From SG8-40 sp963792855 (GTDB lineage Bacteria > Pseudomonadota > Gammaproteobacteria > Burkholderiales > Eutrophovitaceae), in the NCBI GenBank assembly GCA_963792855.1, contig CAWBXZ010000009.1, forward strand, positions 1-64,000: 64,000 nucleotides of DNA, written 5' to 3'. Shown piece after piece: positions 42,116-51,785 of this stretch; position 1 is the stretch's first letter, and each line of letters opens with the position of its first letter. The notes below the pieces were generated by a model that did no database searches, was not told the origin of the DNA, and saw only the letters and a program-made list of their open reading frames with translations. The position numbers and the translations under genes are program-made.

Positions 42116-43342
42116 TCAAGCGGCGCGCACGGAACTCTTCTTCGGTGGATTGCCGGACTGCAGCACGCCATCCTTGCGGAACATGTCCTTGATGCCGCGA
42201 ATGGCCTGCCGGATGCGTGCCTCGTTCTCGATCAACGCCAGGCGCACATGCGTGTCGCCATATTGCCCGAAACCCACCCCCGGCGCGGCAGCCAGCTTCG
42301 CGTCCGCCAGCAACTTCTTGGCGAAATCAAGCGAACCCATGTCTGCGTAAGGCTCGGGAATCTTCGCCCACACGTACATTGCCGCGCGCGGATTGTCGAC
42401 GCTCCACCCGGCCTCGCACAAGCCTTTCACCATCACGTCACGGCGTCGCTGGTAGGTGGCACGGATTTCCTCGACACAATCCTGCGGCCCCTCCAGTGCA
42501 ACAATAGCCGCGACCTGCAGCGGCGTGAACGTGCCGTAATCGTGGTAACTCTTGATTCTTCCCAATGCGGCAACCAGTTCCGGATTGCCGACCATATAGC
42601 CGATGCGCCAGCCCGCCATGTTGTAGCTCTTCGACATGGTAAAGAACTCGACCGCGATGTCTTTCGCACCGGGCACCTGCAGAATGGAAGGCGCCTTGTA
42701 CCCGTCAAACACGATGTCGGCATAGGCCAGATCGTGCACGACATAGATTCCGTGCTCCCGGGCCAGCGCGACGAGGCGCTCGAAGAACGCGAGGTCAACA
42801 CATTGGGTCGTCGGATTGCTGGGAAAATTGACGATCAGCAATTTCGGCTTGGGAAAGGAATCTTTCAGGCCGCGTTCCAGTTCCTCGAAAAAATCGACAT
42901 CCGGCGTGTTCCTGACGTGGCGAATGTCAGCGCCCGCAATGACCGGCCCATAGATGTGAATGGGATAGCTCGGATTGGGCACCAGGACGATGTCGCCACG
43001 CTCCAGGGTGGCCAGCGCCAGATGCGCGATCCCCTCTTTCGACCCGATGGTGACGATCGCTTCGCTATCGGGATCGAGGTCCACACCGTATCGCTGTCGG
43101 TACCAGCCGCAAATCGCCTTTCGCAGCCGGAAAATGCCCTTCGAAACCGAGTATCCGTGGTTGTTGGGACGCTGCGCGGTCTCCACCAGCTTGTCGACGA
43201 TGTGCTTTGGCGTCGGACCGTCAGGATTACCCATCGACAGGTCGATGATGTCCTCGCCGCGGCGACGCGCTGCCATTTTCAATTCGCCAGTGATATTGAA
43301 AACGTACGGGGGAAGACGCTTTATTCGAGAGAACTCTGCCAT
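42116..43342 (-). CDS. alaC: PLP aminotransferase, alanine transaminase AlaC type
   Basis: 408 aa from ATG 43342 (MAEFSRIKRLPPYVFNITGELKMAARR); ATG 43363 adds seven non-family residues. Fold type I class I/II aminotransferase: DLSMGNPDGPTPKHI, NPSYPIH, FPSNPTTQCVDLAFFE and the PLP lysine in TMSKSYNMAGWR. In E. coli AlaC makes alanine from pyruvate and glutamate; its place ahead of hom and thrC is conserved in Betaproteobacteria. 150 nt separate it from hom. Confidence 0.94.
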   Translation of the reverse strand: MAEFSRIKRLPPYVFNITGELKMAARRRGEDIIDLSMGNPDGPTPKHIVDKLVETAQRPNNHGYSVSKGIFRLRKAICGWYRQRYGVDLDPDSEAIVTIGSKEGIAHLALATLERGDIVLVPNPSYPIHIYGPVIAGADIRHVRNTPDVDFFEELERGLKDSFPKPKLLIVNFPSNPTTQCVDLAFFERLVALAREHGIYVVHDLAYADIVFDGYKAPSILQVPGAKDIAVEFFTMSKSYNMAGWRIGYMVGNPELVAALGRIKSYHDYGTFTPLQVAAIVALEGPQDCVEEIRATYQRRRDVMVKGLCEAGWSVDNPRAAMYVWAKIPEPYADMGSLDFAKKLLADAKLAAAPGVGFGQYGDTHVRLALIENEARIRQAIRGIKDMFRKDGVLQSGNPPKKSSVRAA

Positions 43343-43498
43343 TTCATGCACCGCAGCATGCAACAGATGGGCCGTAACCCTCTGTCGGAATTAGGAAAGC
43401 TATAATGCTACCGGAAGCATTGACCCGCCGCAAAGAAACAGTATGGGCAGCGCCCCTGTCTCGAAGCGGCCACCACCGCGACAAACCCGGAAGCAACG

Positions 43499-43867
43499 TT
43501 GAAACTTCATCTTTCCAACGCAACAGGACGAAACACGATCACCGGCTACGGCGCCGGATACGTTGAGGTCAATCGCGAGCGCTATCGAACGAGCCTGGTG
43601 GTCATGCCTTCGCGCCTCGACACGGATTGGCATGCCGGTGAGAGTGACCAGCTAGGGGTTGAATCCATTGAGCGCCTGGCAAGGCTCGAGGTCGAAATCG
43701 TCCTGATTGGCACAGGAGAGCATCAGCAATTCCCGCAGCCAATGGCGCTGCGGCCCCTGGTGGAAGCTGGCATCGGTTTCGAGGTCATGAGCACACCCGC
43801 GGCCTGCCGGACCTACAATATTCTGGTCGCGGAGGATCGTAGCGTGGCGGCTGCCCTGATCCCCTGA
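43499..43867 (+). CDS. Mth938-like domain-containing protein
   Basis: 122 aa from TTG 43499 with GGAAG upstream; no ATG is available in frame. The Mth938 (DUF498) fold covers the whole protein: ITGYGAGYVEVNRERYRTSLVVMP, EIVLIGTGEHQQFP and GIGFEVMSTPAACRTYNILVAEDR. Homologues are linked to mitochondrial complex I assembly (NDUFAF3) or lie in bacterial cell-envelope operons, but the function here is unknown. It is divergent from alaC; a TATAAT at 43400-43405 may serve it. Confidence 0.88.
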   Translation: MKLHLSNATGRNTITGYGAGYVEVNRERYRTSLVVMPSRLDTDWHAGESDQLGVESIERLARLEVEIVLIGTGEHQQFPQPMALRPLVEAGIGFEVMSTPAACRTYNILVAEDRSVAAALIP

Positions 43868-44071
43868 CCATCGGCCAATCCGGCCCCCGGTAATGGCCGC
43901 GCGGCCTTGAAGCCGGTTTCGGCGCAATCGGGTTGCGCAATGCGATAAATTCCGTGAAACGGCCAAAGTGGCGCGAATCCTGCCTGTATCAACGGCCGTA
44001 ATCGACTGCCCGCCGCATGAACTCATGCCCGGGAATGCAGCCAAACAACTCATACAACAACCGCCAACGAC

Positions 44072-44989
44072 ATGTCTGCACTGCTACATCCCGTCATCAC
44101 CCAGATCAGCCAAATCATTCTGGGCAAACAACAACAGATCAAGTTGACCATTGCCTGCCTGCTGGCGCGCGGCCATATCCTGATCGAAGACCTGCCCGGT
44201 GTCGGAAAGACGACGCTTGCGCACGCACTGGCGCGCTCCCTCGGACTCGATTTCCAGCGCATTCAGTTCACCAGCGACCTGTTGCCGGCGGACATCGTCG
44301 GCGTCACCGTCTTTGATCGCGAAAGTTCGGGGTTCAACTTTCACCCGGGACCGGTATTTTCCCAGGTCATTCTCGCCGATGAAGTCAACCGGGCGACACC
44401 CAAGGCGCAAAGCGCCCTGCTCGAAGCAATGGAAGAGCACCAGGTCACGGTGGACGGAAACACCCGCCCGTTGCCCGAACCGTTCTTCGTCATTGCCACC
44501 CAGAATCCTTCCCATCAGGTCGGCACATTTCCGTTGCCGGAGTCACAGCTGGATCGTTTTCTGATGCGCATCCAACTTGGCTATCCCGATGCCGGTGCGG
44601 AACGCGAACTGCTCGAAGGCCGCGAACGGCGCGACATGATCGAAGGCCTGCAACCGGTAATCACACCGGAAGATCTTGTTTCACTGCAAAAACAGGTTCG
44701 CACGGTCTTCACTGCGCCGGCACTGATCGATTATCTGCAAGCGGTGCTCGCGTTCACCCGCAATTCTTCGGATTACGTCAGCGGACTCAGTCCGCGCGCT
44801 GGTCTTTACCTGCTGAATGCGGCCAGGGCATGGGCGTTCATGGACGGGCGCAAAAAAGTGATTCCCGAGGATATTCAAGCTGTTCTTCCAAGTGTGGTAG
44901 GACACCGGCTCAGTCCGATCAATGGCTACGCGTCCCTGCCCGGGATGGATCTGTCCGAACGCCTGATCGAAGAAGTGGCGATTCCGTAA
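44072..44989 (+). CDS. MoxR family AAA+ ATPase
   Basis: 305 aa. Walker A GVGKTT at residues 43-48, Walker B VILADEVNRATPKAQSALLEAMEE near 105, sensor 1 FVIATQNP, sensor 2 region SPRAGLYLLNAARAWA. MoxR ATPases act as chaperones for partner proteins with VWA or DUF58 domains. The two following genes (DUF58 and transglutaminase) form the common MoxR cluster. Confidence 0.95.
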   Translation: MSALLHPVITQISQIILGKQQQIKLTIACLLARGHILIEDLPGVGKTTLAHALARSLGLDFQRIQFTSDLLPADIVGVTVFDRESSGFNFHPGPVFSQVILADEVNRATPKAQSALLEAMEEHQVTVDGNTRPLPEPFFVIATQNPSHQVGTFPLPESQLDRFLMRIQLGYPDAGAERELLEGRERRDMIEGLQPVITPEDLVSLQKQVRTVFTAPALIDYLQAVLAFTRNSSDYVSGLSPRAGLYLLNAARAWAFMDGRKKVIPEDIQAVLPSVVGHRLSPINGYASLPGMDLSERLIEEVAIP

Positions 44990-45044
44990 GGCCGACATCG
45001 AATCAGGCGCACTTGCTGATCAATCTCATTCAGACAACCGACCT

Positions 45045-46067
45045 GTGCCAGCGGACGCCACACTGAAGCAAGCCCAGCCGCGGCTGGGCAAAAAAAACGG
45101 AACGGCTTTTTCCCTGCGTGATCGCATCGGCGATTGGATATTTCCGCCCGGCGGTGCGGAAATCGCGCCGGTGACGCTGTCACAGCGCCGCGTATATATC
45201 CTTCCGACCAAAGCCGGACTGCTGTTCGCGATGACGCTGGCCCTGATGCTGATCGGGTCCATCAACTACAATCTCAGCCTGGGTTACGCCCTGACCTTCC
45301 TGCTCACCGGAACAGGCGTGGTCTCCATGCTGCACACGTGGCGCAATCTCGCCAAACTGCAACTCAGACCAGGAAAAACCGACCCCGTGTTCGCCGGTGA
45401 TTGGGCACGCTTTGCCATCGTCGCCGAGAACCGCGGCGGCATTTACCGCCGCAGCGTGGGCATTCGCATCGGCACCAACGAACCAGCGTACTTTGACGTC
45501 GAACCCGGTACTGAATGTAACGTCAGGGTATCCGTTCCGGCACGGCGCAGAGGCATGTTCCGTCCCGGCCGCTTTCGCATCTTCACCACCTACCCGCTTG
45601 GCCTGTTTTACGCATGGGCAAACGTCGAACTCGACCTCGCTTGCCTGGTGTACCCGGTGCCCGAGTCCGGGGAAGTTCCGTTGCCCGAGGCGCGCGCGGA
45701 CGCCGGCCCTGGCAATGCCGCCGGAGCGGGCGAAGAGGATTTCGCCGGACTGCGCAATTACCATCCGGGCGACTCGCCGCGGCGCATCGCCTGGAAAACG
45801 CTGGCCCGCGTGGATGTGTTCGCGACCAAGCTGTTTTCGGGCGCGTCGGGGACCCGCATGTGGCTTGACTATTCGGAGTTGCCGGATTCGCTCGGGCTCG
45901 AGCGCCGTTTGTCGCGGATGACGCGCTGGGTGCTCGATGCAACCCAGACGGGATTGCGCTACGGCCTGCGCCTGCCCGGACGCGAAATCCCGTTTGGCGC
46001 AGGCGAAGCGCAGCAGGCCAAATGCCTCGAAGCGCTGGCAACATTCCAGTCGAAAGATAGCCGGTGA
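45045..46067 (+). CDS. DUF58 domain-containing membrane protein
   Basis: 340 aa from GTG 45045. Two hydrophobic segments at about residues 58-95 (AGLLFAMTLALMLIGSINYNL; ALTFLLTGTGVV) anchor it. The C-terminal DUF58 motif is EDFAGLRNYHPGDSPRRIAWKTLARVDVFATK. It is probably the MoxR partner, with the role in envelope processes unknown. The stop overlaps the transglutaminase start as GTGA. Confidence 0.92.
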   Translation: MPADATLKQAQPRLGKKNGTAFSLRDRIGDWIFPPGGAEIAPVTLSQRRVYILPTKAGLLFAMTLALMLIGSINYNLSLGYALTFLLTGTGVVSMLHTWRNLAKLQLRPGKTDPVFAGDWARFAIVAENRGGIYRRSVGIRIGTNEPAYFDVEPGTECNVRVSVPARRRGMFRPGRFRIFTTYPLGLFYAWANVELDLACLVYPVPESGEVPLPEARADAGPGNAAGAGEEDFAGLRNYHPGDSPRRIAWKTLARVDVFATKLFSGASGTRMWLDYSELPDSLGLERRLSRMTRWVLDATQTGLRYGLRLPGREIPFGAGEAQQAKCLEALATFQSKDSR

Positions 46068-48061
46068 CGTCGAAAGCGAATCTGAGCTTCGCCAATCTGT
46101 CGGCGATCATCGCCTCCATCGCGATCGTGATGGCGCCACATGCACCGCATGTGCCGAAATGGACGGTAGCGTTCTGCGTGATCGGGTTGCTGATCAGGTT
46201 GTTCGCGGGCTGGCAACGTCGCCCTCTGCCATCCAGGTGGCTGATGGTCATTTTCGCCCTCGTTGCGGTCGGCGGTGTGCTGTTCTCCTACCGCAGCCTT
46301 TTCGGGCGCGATTCGGCAGTGACCCTGCTCCTGGCGATGGCCGTACTCAAATCGCTGGAAATGCAAAGCCGGCGCGACATCACCGTCGTCGCCGTGTTGT
46401 GCTATTTCCTCACCATCACCAATTTCTTCTACACCCAGACGATCTTTACCGCGCTCTACTCGATCGGCGCCGCCTGGCTCATCACCGCAACCATGGTCAG
46501 CCTGGAGCATCAGACCGCGCCCGCGCAGTGGAAACAGGTGGCGCGCACATCCGGCGTTCTGCTTGCCCAGGCAGTCCCCGTGATGCTGCTGCTGTTCGTG
46601 CTGTTTCCGCGTATCGAGGGTCCGCTGTGGGGGCTGCCGCGATTCGAGAACATCGGCCGGACCGGCCTCTCCGACAAGATGGCGCCCGGCTCGATGTCAC
46701 GGCTGTCCCTGTCAGACGAAATCGCGTTCCGTGTCACCTTCGAAACACCTCCGGCTGACCCGAGAAATCTCTACTGGCGCGGCCCCGTTCTCTGGGACTA
46801 CGACGGGCGCACCTGGACCGCAGGCGAACGGATCAGTCTCAGCTCGTTCAGCTACGAAAGCCGCGGCGCACCGCTGAAATACTCGGTCACACTGGAACCG
46901 CATGACAAGAACTGGCTGTTCCTGATCGACCTCCCCTCCAGCCTGCCGCGCAAGAGTTTCATGACGCGCGACTATCAGGTGATTTCGTTCAATCCGGTGC
47001 AACAGCGGCTGCTCTACCGCGCCGAGTCGCATCCCTTCTATCGGGCCGGCACCGAAGCGCGACAGGAGGAACTCGAAAGGGCGCTGGAACTGCCGGGTTT
47101 TGTTGCGCCAAAGACGCGCGAAATGGTCCGCGAGTGGAAAACCGCAGGCATGACCTCGCGAGAAATCGCCGACCGTGCGCTCCAGACCTTCCGCTCCCTC
47201 CCATTCGTCTACACGCTGGAACCGCCGCCGCTCGACAAGGACCCTGTCGACCAGTTCATGTTTGAGACGCGCCGCGGGTTCTGCGAGCACTTCGCCTCGA
47301 GTTTCGCTGTGATGATGCGGGCGGCCGGGGTGCCGACGCGTGTCGTCACCGGTTATCTCGGCGGGGAGATCAATCCCATCGATGGCTACCTTGTCGTGCG
47401 CCAGTCAGAGGCGCACGCCTGGAATGAAGTCTGGATCCGGGACGAAGGCTGGGTACGTTACGACCCGACGGCGGCCGTCTCTCCCCTGCGCATCGAGCGC
47501 GGCCTTGCCACCGCGGTTCCCGAAACCGACGTCCAACCCCTGCTCAGGCGCACACACTTGCAGTGGATGATTGAAATGCGCCATCAGTGGGATGCGGTAA
47601 CCAACTCATGGAACCAGTGGGTACTCGGTTATACCCAGGAACAGCAGTACCGGTTCCTCGCGTCCTTCGGTTTTTCAGACATCGGCTGGCGCGACATGAT
47701 CATCGCACTGATGGTTGCGACCGGCGTGGTTCTCGCCGTGTTTGCGGTCGCCATGTTCATGCGCCTCGGCGGCGTCATTTCCGATCCGAGCCAGAAACTG
47801 TGGCTGCGATTCTGCGCGGCCATGGCCGCGCACGGCATTGTGCGCAAGGCATCGGAAGGGCCCCGGGACTTCACAGCGCGGGTTGTCGAGCAGACGCCCT
47901 CCATGCGCGAACGGGTCTATCGGATCCGCGATCTGTACATCGAGTTGCGTTACGGCGGACCGGACCGTTCGTATCGCGCCCACGCGCACGCGATTCGCGA
48001 ACTGCGCACCCAGATTGGACTGCTGAACCGTTCCGCCTCCGGACCCGACGCAAGCACCTGA
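46064..48061 (+). CDS. TgpA-type transmembrane transglutaminase-like protein
   Basis: 665 aa from GTG 46064, which overlaps the DUF58 stop. About six TM helices in the first 170 residues (DUF3488), a transglutaminase-like domain with Cys407 (RRGFCEHF), His451 (EAHAWNEV) and Asp467 (YDPTAAV), and a last TM helix near residue 550 followed by a cytoplasmic DUF4129-like tail. The papain-like triad is intact. Related to P. aeruginosa TgpA, an essential envelope protein; the reaction is not known. Confidence 0.94.
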   Translation: MTSKANLSFANLSAIIASIAIVMAPHAPHVPKWTVAFCVIGLLIRLFAGWQRRPLPSRWLMVIFALVAVGGVLFSYRSLFGRDSAVTLLLAMAVLKSLEMQSRRDITVVAVLCYFLTITNFFYTQTIFTALYSIGAAWLITATMVSLEHQTAPAQWKQVARTSGVLLAQAVPVMLLLFVLFPRIEGPLWGLPRFENIGRTGLSDKMAPGSMSRLSLSDEIAFRVTFETPPADPRNLYWRGPVLWDYDGRTWTAGERISLSSFSYESRGAPLKYSVTLEPHDKNWLFLIDLPSSLPRKSFMTRDYQVISFNPVQQRLLYRAESHPFYRAGTEARQEELERALELPGFVAPKTREMVREWKTAGMTSREIADRALQTFRSLPFVYTLEPPPLDKDPVDQFMFETRRGFCEHFASSFAVMMRAAGVPTRVVTGYLGGEINPIDGYLVVRQSEAHAWNEVWIRDEGWVRYDPTAAVSPLRIERGLATAVPETDVQPLLRRTHLQWMIEMRHQWDAVTNSWNQWVLGYTQEQQYRFLASFGFSDIGWRDMIIALMVATGVVLAVFAVAMFMRLGGVISDPSQKLWLRFCAAMAAHGIVRKASEGPRDFTARVVEQTPSMRERVYRIRDLYIELRYGGPDRSYRAHAHAIRELRTQIGLLNRSASGPDAST

Positions 48062-48345
48062 GCGCCCTTTCTGCGCATCGGCACCAACGGCCACGCGCGC
48101 ACCTGTGACATGCCCGGGCGCTCACGCTGGCGCGCACCCGGTATACAATCGGCGCCACGATCAAACCTGGCGTCCTTGCAACAGACGCTCGTGCAAGGGC
48201 CTCTTCCCGCCATGTATACCGTCCCGCAACCCACCGCCAATTCGACACCAACACACCTTGCGCCAGATCTGCCGGGCCAGCGCGCTTCTGAAGCCCCTGA
48301 AAGGCACTTGCGGGCAATGCGATCCGGCGGGAAAGGGAGCACGGC

Positions 48346-49548
48346 ATGAGGCATCTCGCACCCTCTCTGGAGATGCTGCAGCCTTATCCGTTTCAGAAGT
48401 TTTCCAGGATTCTTGCCGAACTCACGCCAAATCCCGAGTATCGGCAGATACGCTTATCCATCGGTGAACCGCAGCACCCCACCCCGAGCCTGATAAAAGA
48501 CGCCCTGGCCAATGGGCTCGATGGCTTGGCGCGTTACCCCGCGACGCAGGGAACGGTGGAATTGCGCGAGGCCATCGCGCAATGGCTGGCGCGCCGGTAC
48601 GGGGTGCCGCAACCGGACGCCGACAGGCAGGTGCTGCCGGTCAACGGCAGCCGTGAGGCCTTGTTTGCGTTCGCCCAGACGGTAATCGATGCATCGCAAG
48701 CTGGCGCAACGGTTGTCATGCCCAATCCCTTTTACCAGATCTACGAAGGCGCTGCCTTGCTCGCGGGCGCTACGCCCGCGTTCATCAACCTCGTACCCGA
48801 GACGGATTTTGCGCTCGATACCGAAGCGCTCGGCACGGAGCTCTGGAAGCGCGCGCAACTGATCTACGTCTGCAGCCCCGGCAACCCGACCGGTCATGTC
48901 ATGTCGATTGCGGAATGGCGGCACTTGTTCGAACTCTCCGACCGCCATGACCTGATCATTGCGTCCGACGAGTGCTACTCGGAAATCTACTTCGACGAAC
49001 ACGCACCGCCACTGGGCGGCCTCGAGGCAGCCCGCGCGCTGGGCAGGGACGACTACCGCAATCTGGTCGTGTTCAGCAGCCTGTCCAAGCGCTCCAACGT
49101 GCCGGGGATGCGCTCCGGCTTCGTCGCCGGGGACGCCGGCATTCTGGAGAAATTCCTTCTCTACCGCACGTATCACGGCTCGGCAATGAGCCCCGCGGTG
49201 CAGGTCGCCAGCATGGCGGCATGGAACGACGAGCAGCATGTTCAGGACAACCGTCGCCTGTACCGGGAAAAGTTCTCGGCCGTCGTGCCCCTGCTGCAAG
49301 AAGTCACAGAGGTCGCGATGCCGCATGCCGGGTTCTACCTGTGGTTGAAAACACCCATGGACGATGTGACTTTCGCCAGTCGCCTGTACCAACAATATAA
49401 TGTGGTGGTGTTACCCGGCAGTCTGCTTGCTCGCGAGGCGCATGGAATAAACCCGGGACGTAACCGGGTCCGGATCGCGCTGGTGGCACAACCGGAAGAA
49501 TGTCTGGAAGCCGCCCATCGCCTGCGCGATTTCATTTCCAGCCTCTGA
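48346..49548 (+). CDS. dapC: Succinyldiaminopimelate transaminase
   Basis: 400 aa fold type I aminotransferase; the PLP lysine is K248 in SLSKRSNVPGMRSGF. Other motifs are LSIGEPQHPTP, MPNPFYQIYEG and CSPGNPTGHVMS. It makes N-succinyl-LL-2,6-diaminopimelate for lysine and peptidoglycan. AAAGGGAG precedes the ATG. dapD follows after 97 nt, and dapE is two genes on, giving the succinylase pathway. The 284-nt gap before it has a TACAAT at 48144 but no convincing -35. Confidence 0.95.
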   Translation: MRHLAPSLEMLQPYPFQKFSRILAELTPNPEYRQIRLSIGEPQHPTPSLIKDALANGLDGLARYPATQGTVELREAIAQWLARRYGVPQPDADRQVLPVNGSREALFAFAQTVIDASQAGATVVMPNPFYQIYEGAALLAGATPAFINLVPETDFALDTEALGTELWKRAQLIYVCSPGNPTGHVMSIAEWRHLFELSDRHDLIIASDECYSEIYFDEHAPPLGGLEAARALGRDDYRNLVVFSSLSKRSNVPGMRSGFVAGDAGILEKFLLYRTYHGSAMSPAVQVASMAAWNDEQHVQDNRRLYREKFSAVVPLLQEVTEVAMPHAGFYLWLKTPMDDVTFASRLYQQYNVVVLPGSLLAREAHGINPGRNRVRIALVAQPEECLEAAHRLRDFISSL

Positions 49549-49645
49549 AAGACCAGATCAGGAAGTTCACAACCGGGCCGCAAGGCCTTTACCCCGTGCC
49601 CGTCGCAACGGCGCACTCAACCCCAGAAAAAGAGGACAACAACGC

Positions 49646-50467
49646 ATGGCCGACTTGAACACGGTGATCGAACAGGCGTTTGAAAATCGCACGTCAATCT
49701 CTCCGAAATCCGCGAGCGCCGAGGTGCGCGAAGCGGTGGCAGAAACCATTGCACGGCTCGACAGCGGCACGATCCGCGTGTCGGAAAAATCCGGTTCGGA
49801 ATGGATCACCCACCAGTGGGTCAAGAAGGCGGTATTGCTTTCATTCCGTCTGGCAGACAACGAGGTGGTCCGGGACGGCTATACAAACTACTTCGACAAG
49901 GTCGACTCGAAGTTCGCGGCCTATGGTGACGCGGACTTTCGCGCCGGCGGATTCCGCGTAGTCCCCCCCGCCGCGGTGCGACGTGGCGCATTCATTGCTA
50001 AGAATGTCGTATTGATGCCGTCGTACGTGAACATCGGCGCCTATGTCGACGAAGGAACCATGGTCGACACGTGGGCAACGGTCGGTTCGTGCGCCCAGAT
50101 TGGGAAGAATGTTCACCTTTCAGGGGGCGTCGGCATCGGCGGCGTACTCGAGCCGTTGCAGGCCAATCCGACCATCATCGAGGACGGCTGCTTCATTGGC
50201 GCGCGCTCGGAGATCGTCGAAGGCGTCATCGTAGGTGAAGGCTCCGTGATTTCAATGGGCGTATACATTGGCCAGAGCACCAAGATATACAACCGGGAAA
50301 CCGGCGAAGTGACGTACGGAAAGATTCCGGCCGGTTCGGTGGTGGTTTCGGGAAACCTGCCATCAGCCGACGGAAAATACAGTTTGTACTGCGCAGTCAT
50401 CGTAAAACGCGTCGACGCCAAGACGCGCGCCAAAACCAGCATCAACGACCTGCTGCGCGGCGACTAG
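49646..50467 (+). CDS. dapD: 2,3,4,5-tetrahydropyridine-2,6-dicarboxylate N-succinyltransferase
   Basis: 273 aa, normal length. Adds succinyl from succinyl-CoA to tetrahydrodipicolinate. An N-terminal helical domain is followed by a left-handed beta-helix of hexapeptide repeats (about 105-235), with VPPAAVRRGAFIAKNVVLMPSYVN and GGVLEPLQANPTIIEDGCFIGARSEIVEG. AAGAGGA lies upstream of the ATG. Confidence 0.98.
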   Translation: MADLNTVIEQAFENRTSISPKSASAEVREAVAETIARLDSGTIRVSEKSGSEWITHQWVKKAVLLSFRLADNEVVRDGYTNYFDKVDSKFAAYGDADFRAGGFRVVPPAAVRRGAFIAKNVVLMPSYVNIGAYVDEGTMVDTWATVGSCAQIGKNVHLSGGVGIGGVLEPLQANPTIIEDGCFIGARSEIVEGVIVGEGSVISMGVYIGQSTKIYNRETGEVTYGKIPAGSVVVSGNLPSADGKYSLYCAVIVKRVDAKTRAKTSINDLLRGD

Positions 50468-50535
50468 GCCAGTTTGTCCGGGCCAGGTCTTACTGTTTAC
50501 GGCATCGATTCGATAGATTAACCAGCGAGGGCACC

Positions 50536-51708
50536 ATGTTTCTTGATCCGTTGTTGAAGCTGATGGCTGAAAAGAACGCATCCGACCTGTTCATCTCGGC
50601 TGGTGCCCCGATCTCCATCAAGATTCTGGACAATGTCATGCCGGTCAACCAGACCGTCATCGATGGCGATCTGACTTCCAAGATCGCCCACGAACTGATG
50701 AATGAGAAACAGCTCGCCACCTTCGAGAACGAGTGGGAGATGAACTTCTCCCACGTTCTTCGGGGCGTCGGGCGTTTCCGGGTCAACGTATTCCGTCAGC
50801 GCGGCCAGATCGGTCTGGTCATCCGTTACCTGCGCAGCGGCACGCCCGGCATCGACAAGCTCAAGCTGCCCAAACTGCTGAAAGAGCTGGTGATGGAGAA
50901 GCGCGGCTTCGTGCTGGTAGTCGGCTCGACCGGATCCGGCAAGTCGACAACGCTGGCCGCAATGATCGAACACCGGAACGCGCTGAAAGCCGGTCACATA
51001 CTGACCATCGAAGACCCGATGGAATTCGTCTTCAAGAACGACAAGTGCGTCATCAACCAGCGCGAGGTCGGTACCGACACGCACAGCTACGAACATGCAT
51101 TGGTAAACGCCATGCGCGAGGCGCCGGACATGATGATGATCGGCGAGATTCGCGACAAGCAGACCTTGCAGCATGCACTGCTTTACGCGCAGACGGGTCA
51201 CCTGTGTCTGTCGACGCTGCACGCCAACAACAGCTATCACGCGCTGAACCGGATCATCAACTTCTTCCCCTATGACGCCAGGCCGGCACTGCTGGCTGAC
51301 CTGGCCCTTAGCCTTCGCGCCATCATTTCGCAACGACTGGTCAAGGGTAACGATGGCACCCTGGTTGCCGCGGTCGAGGTGATGCTGAATACCAAGCTGG
51401 TTTCCGAGCACATCCGCAAGGGCGAAATCGAGGAAATCCGCGACGCCATGACACAAAGCCTGACGCCGGGATCGAAGACGTTCGAGCAAGCGCTGTTCGA
51501 GCTGTACCAGAAGGGTGAGATTTCAAAGGACGAGGCGCTGCACAACTCGGATTCCTCAACCAACCTTTCGTGGCTGATCAACAACTTTGAACAGAAAGCC
51601 TCGGGCAAGCTCGGTGAGAGCCCGACCGGCCGGATGATCTCCAGGCCCGGTGGCGGCTACTCTTTCAGCGAGATCAAACTCAACATGGACGAAAAAGAGA
51701 CGAAATAA
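50536..51708 (+). CDS. pilU: PilT/PilU family type IVa pilus ATPase
   Basis: 390 aa. Walker A VGSTGSGKSTTLAAMIEHRN starts near residue 131, then the Asp box EDPMEF, the GEIRDKQTLQHAL Walker B-like segment and the His box GHLCLSTLHANNSYHALNRIINFFP, which is PilU-type rather than PilT-type. The C-terminal 50 residues are a variable tail. It powers pilus retraction together with PilT. No other pil gene is near; its place between dapD and dapE is recurrent in Betaproteobacteria. A strong terminator follows. Confidence 0.93.
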   Translation: MFLDPLLKLMAEKNASDLFISAGAPISIKILDNVMPVNQTVIDGDLTSKIAHELMNEKQLATFENEWEMNFSHVLRGVGRFRVNVFRQRGQIGLVIRYLRSGTPGIDKLKLPKLLKELVMEKRGFVLVVGSTGSGKSTTLAAMIEHRNALKAGHILTIEDPMEFVFKNDKCVINQREVGTDTHSYEHALVNAMREAPDMMMIGEIRDKQTLQHALLYAQTGHLCLSTLHANNSYHALNRIINFFPYDARPALLADLALSLRAIISQRLVKGNDGTLVAAVEVMLNTKLVSEHIRKGEIEEIRDAMTQSLTPGSKTFEQALFELYQKGEISKDEALHNSDSSTNLSWLINNFEQKASGKLGESPTGRMISRPGGGYSFSEIKLNMDEKETK

Positions 51709-51736
51709 ACGCCGGTTTTCAGGAAACGCACCCAGG

Positions 51737-51768
51737 CGAGGGCGAGCTCAGGTTCGCCCTCGTTTTTT
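51737..51768 (+). terminator. Intrinsic terminator after pilU
   Basis: CGAGGGCGA (51737-51745) and TCGCCCTCG (51754-51762) followed by T6. It lies 29 nt after the pilU stop and 18 nt before dapE, so dapE must start from its own promoter or read-through. Confidence 0.93.
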
Positions 51769-51785
51769 GTTAAAGTCCGCCATAC

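Noticed and set aside
40593..42350. 585-aa plus-strand ORF
   Set aside because: Shadow of hom in a GC-rich region; composition (His/Arg/Asp-rich) and lack of motifs are not protein-like.
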